64,000 nt of DNA, taken from Stomoxys calcitrans. Its lineage: Eukaryota > Arthropoda > Insecta > Diptera > Muscidae. Below are positions 62,041-64,000 of the stretch, piece by piece (position 1 is the first letter of the stretch; each line of letters begins with the position of its first letter). A program made the translations under genes and the position numbers. The notes below the pieces were generated by a model. It made no database searches, had not been told where the DNA came from, and saw only the letters and a program-made list of their open reading frames with translations. The stretch is taken from NCBI RefSeq assembly GCF_963082655.1, contig NC_081554.1, forward strand, positions 56,221,869 to 56,285,868. The letters are read 5' to 3'.

Positions 62041-62659
62041 GAGAGCTCCAGGGGTCGATTTTTGGGAATGGATAGATGAAATGAACGGCCAGCGGGTCGT
62101 TGTATCCAAATGCTACTGATGCCTTTCTCATACAAGACTGTGCCGAGGCATTGTCTGTGCTTAAGGAGATCATAATAGAGGGAAAAGTGGTTCGTTTAAA
62201 CCCTACAAGTCAACAATCACCGAATGGTATTACATGATATGTGATAGAGAGCAGGACCGTTCGTCATGCGGTGCAAATGGTGTTTTGCTGAAGTTTGTGA
62301 CAACTGGATGGCAGAAATATTTTGATGGTTTTCATACCTAAAGCGGGAAAACCAAACCACTTTCTGAACAAGAATTACATACCAATTAACCTTCTACTTT
62401 TCATCTGAGAGACCCTGGAGAAACATTGGACTCATATTAGAAGGATTGGAAACCTACTCATGCCATCATTGGATAGCAGCTATATTATACTTATCTTAAC
62501 GGCCGTTCGATAGACAATGCCAATCTTGATATGATAGTACCATTGCAATAGAAAGAATTCGAATTGGCGCCCTTCTTGCACATAGATGATTCTCTGATGG
62601 ACATGAGGATCCCCCTCTTCTGGTAAACTGGTTTGATACGATGCTGAATTGCAGAATTA
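62041..62659 (+). pseudogene. R1/Jockey-like LINE remnant, reverse transcriptase fingers
   Basis: At about 62310-62440 the plus strand encodes 'MVFIPKAGKPNHFLNKNYIP', 'INLLLF', a stop, and 'ETLEKHWTHIRRIGN', matching the FIPKxGK...FRPI.L..F..K..E signature of LINE reverse transcriptases. At about 62622-62659 'WFDTMLNCRIINA' continues the domain. Several stops and frame breaks occur. The next 238 bp is a SINE-like insertion, after which palm-domain sequence follows at 63110. Confidence 0.65.
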
Positions 62660-62897
62660 TCAATGCATTACTGTTGTTGTGGCCATATTTTCATATTGAG
62701 GTGACGATCCTCCTCAAGCTCTTGCAGGTGAGCTGGCTTGTTCCGGTCCAAAGGACCGATCGCCGCGAGCAGCTACTCCGTATAGAGTATTCTACTATCC
62801 GCAACCTGTGGATGCGTCCGGTAGCCCGCAGCTAAGCTTTTAGTGACAGCAATGAACACCACACAGATCGGACCTCAATGTTCCGGCCCGTGTGGTG
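62660..62897 (-). mobile_element. CAA-tailed SINE-like element, copy 2, nested in a LINE remnant
   Basis: On the minus strand it reads 'gctgtgagcaccacacgggc', 'cgatctgtgtggtgttcatt', 'catccacaggttgcggatag' and 'gaggatcgtcacctcaatat', ending in CAACAACAG at 62660. It is collinear with copy 1 at 54655-55062, with a shorter middle. It interrupts the reverse transcriptase reading between 'CRIINA' and the palm motifs. Confidence 0.65.
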
Positions 62898-63109
62898 CTC
62901 ACAGCTATCCCGTGACGGGACGCATCATTGGCGGTTGGTCGATTAGCAATATTGTGATTAGAGGAACGCTGCAAGCAGGTACTTTATGACGAGGATAGTT
63001 GACGTCGCTGTAATGGTGGGTGGGAGTTTGGGTAGGTTGGTATGTGAAGTTGTACTCCATACATGACACCCTGGTGAACATGGGAATTCCCACTCTTTTG
63101 GTGAATTAG

Positions 63110-63400
63110 GATATTAGGGTGCAGAAAGGCGGACTATCAACTTAGTCTTGGCTCAATTAGGGGGATTGTACAAGGAGGGGTTTTATCCCCTCTTTGGTAA
63201 CTTGTGTTTATCTAATTGGATTCTGAGCTTTTCGAGGAGAGGGTGATGGTCGTTGTCTACACGGATGACTTCATTGTGGTGGGTGACCGATTACGGACCT
63301 CAATCAGTGGGCGCTGAGAAATCTATCTGGTTTAGCCATCACCAATGGACTTGACATAAAACTCAGAAATATTCAGTTGATACTATTCACCTGTATAGTA
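63110..63400 (+). pseudogene. LINE reverse transcriptase palm fragment (YTDD)
   Basis: 'IRGIVQGGVLSPLW' (near 63155-63200) followed by 'ERVMVVVYTDDFIVVGDR' (near 63238-63290) corresponds to the P-Q-G-G-V-L-S-P-L and A-Y-A-D-D motifs of R1/Jockey-type reverse transcriptases. A stop occurs soon after 'SISGR'. Degenerate. Confidence 0.65.
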
Positions 63401-63498
63401 GGGGTTTTTAAGGAGCCTAACCTTGAAGTAGTAGATAGTGACTAGAAGAACACTACAAGCAAAGGTCTTATCCTCTGTTATGTGGCTCTTGGTTATAA

Positions 63499-63864
63499 AT
63501 GGGTGACGTATGGCTGAAAGTTGTTGCCTACGCGGATTACGTCGCCATCATGGTGGTTAGCCACATTCTCTATACTTTAACAGACCTCATTTACGGCACA
63601 TTAAGGAAACTGTCTGGAAGGGCGACGGCCAATGAGCTTGGAATAAACCTTAGAAAGACTTCTGGTAGTATTTATTCAGAAGATAGAGGCTTGGAGTGTT
63701 CAGAGAACCTGTCTGGAAGGCCGATGGTTAATGGGCTTGGCGTAAACCAAAGAAAGACTATGCTGGTACTATTCATTCAGAAGATTGAGGCTTGGAGTAT
63801 TCAGAGAACGTATCCTGGAAGGAATAGAGCTCTATTTTCTGAAGGGCAAAGTTCATGGGCGTAA
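63499..63864 (+). pseudogene. Second LINE palm fragment with mutated catalytic motif (YADY)
   Basis: 'WLKVVAYADYVAIMVVSHIL' has Tyr in place of the second catalytic Asp of YADD. 'YGTLRKLSGRATANELGINL' follows, then an imperfect ~105-bp internal repeat ('LSGRPMVNGLGVNQRKTMLV', 'LFIQKIEAWSIQRTYPG'). The order fits the palm-to-thumb stretch of the same LINE type as 63110-63400. It is either a separate copy or a tandem duplication. It cannot encode an active enzyme. Confidence 0.65.
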
Positions 63865-64000
63865 TTTTTTTTTTAAACTACACTGGAGAAAGGACACTGG
63901 GTAAAGAAACTGAGCAGGCTCTACTTTTGTTGTAACCAGATAGGTTGGATTTAGGGCCAGGGACAGGCCTTAAACATAGAGTGTACAATATTCCTGTCGG

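Overview
The window looks like nuclear DNA of a calyptrate (house-fly-like) dipteran. The grounds are short fly-type introns (56-90 nt), two animal genes with insect-style homopolymer expansions (His, Asn, Gly, Ser), and dense fly transposon debris: piggyBac, mariner, CAA-tailed LINE and SINE copies, and modular repeats built on an ATATGGCAGCTATAT / ACCGAT core. The species assignment is inference. No RNA genes and no CRISPR array were found.

Layout: 1-11 kb is repeats. Five modular-repeat elements (1-508, 914-2234, 2930-5282, 5283-6655, 10200-10965), a dead mariner (6689-7439) and small inverted-repeat elements lie in AT-rich DNA. The first real gene, on the + strand, is an FNDC3 orthologue (12109-16610; four coding exons, 1431 aa). 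It has a Pro/Gln/His-rich N-terminus, nine fibronectin III domains, a His-rich linker and a C-terminal membrane anchor. The second, on the - strand, is a CCDC28-family gene. Exon 1 is 59310-58395, exon 2 is 51243-51023, and the 7.15 kb intron between them is full of transposon remains. The two genes converge.

The 34 kb between their 3' ends is the most striking part. It holds three unrelated tandem-repeat blocks: an AT-rich array with a terminal giant palindrome (17.9-19.9 kb), a degenerate ~150-bp satellite (23.2-26.1 kb), and a 22 kb array of about 78 copies of a 283-bp monomer (28.13-50.11 kb). The last shows nested block duplications at 3, 6, 7, 16 and 18 monomers. Between the first two blocks sits a short isolated stretch with splice-like ends and a 42-codon open frame (22986-23112) that may be an exon of an unidentified gene.

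The right 4 kb (60-64 kb) is nested LINE, SINE and MITE debris. It includes a LINE copy with a 12-bp target-site duplication and an inverted 5' part, as expected from twin priming, and a mariner MITE whose empty site can be read from neighbouring tandem repeats.

Apart from the two conserved genes, nothing here looks like a functional multi-gene system. The novelty lies in repeat architecture and in the possible orphan exon.
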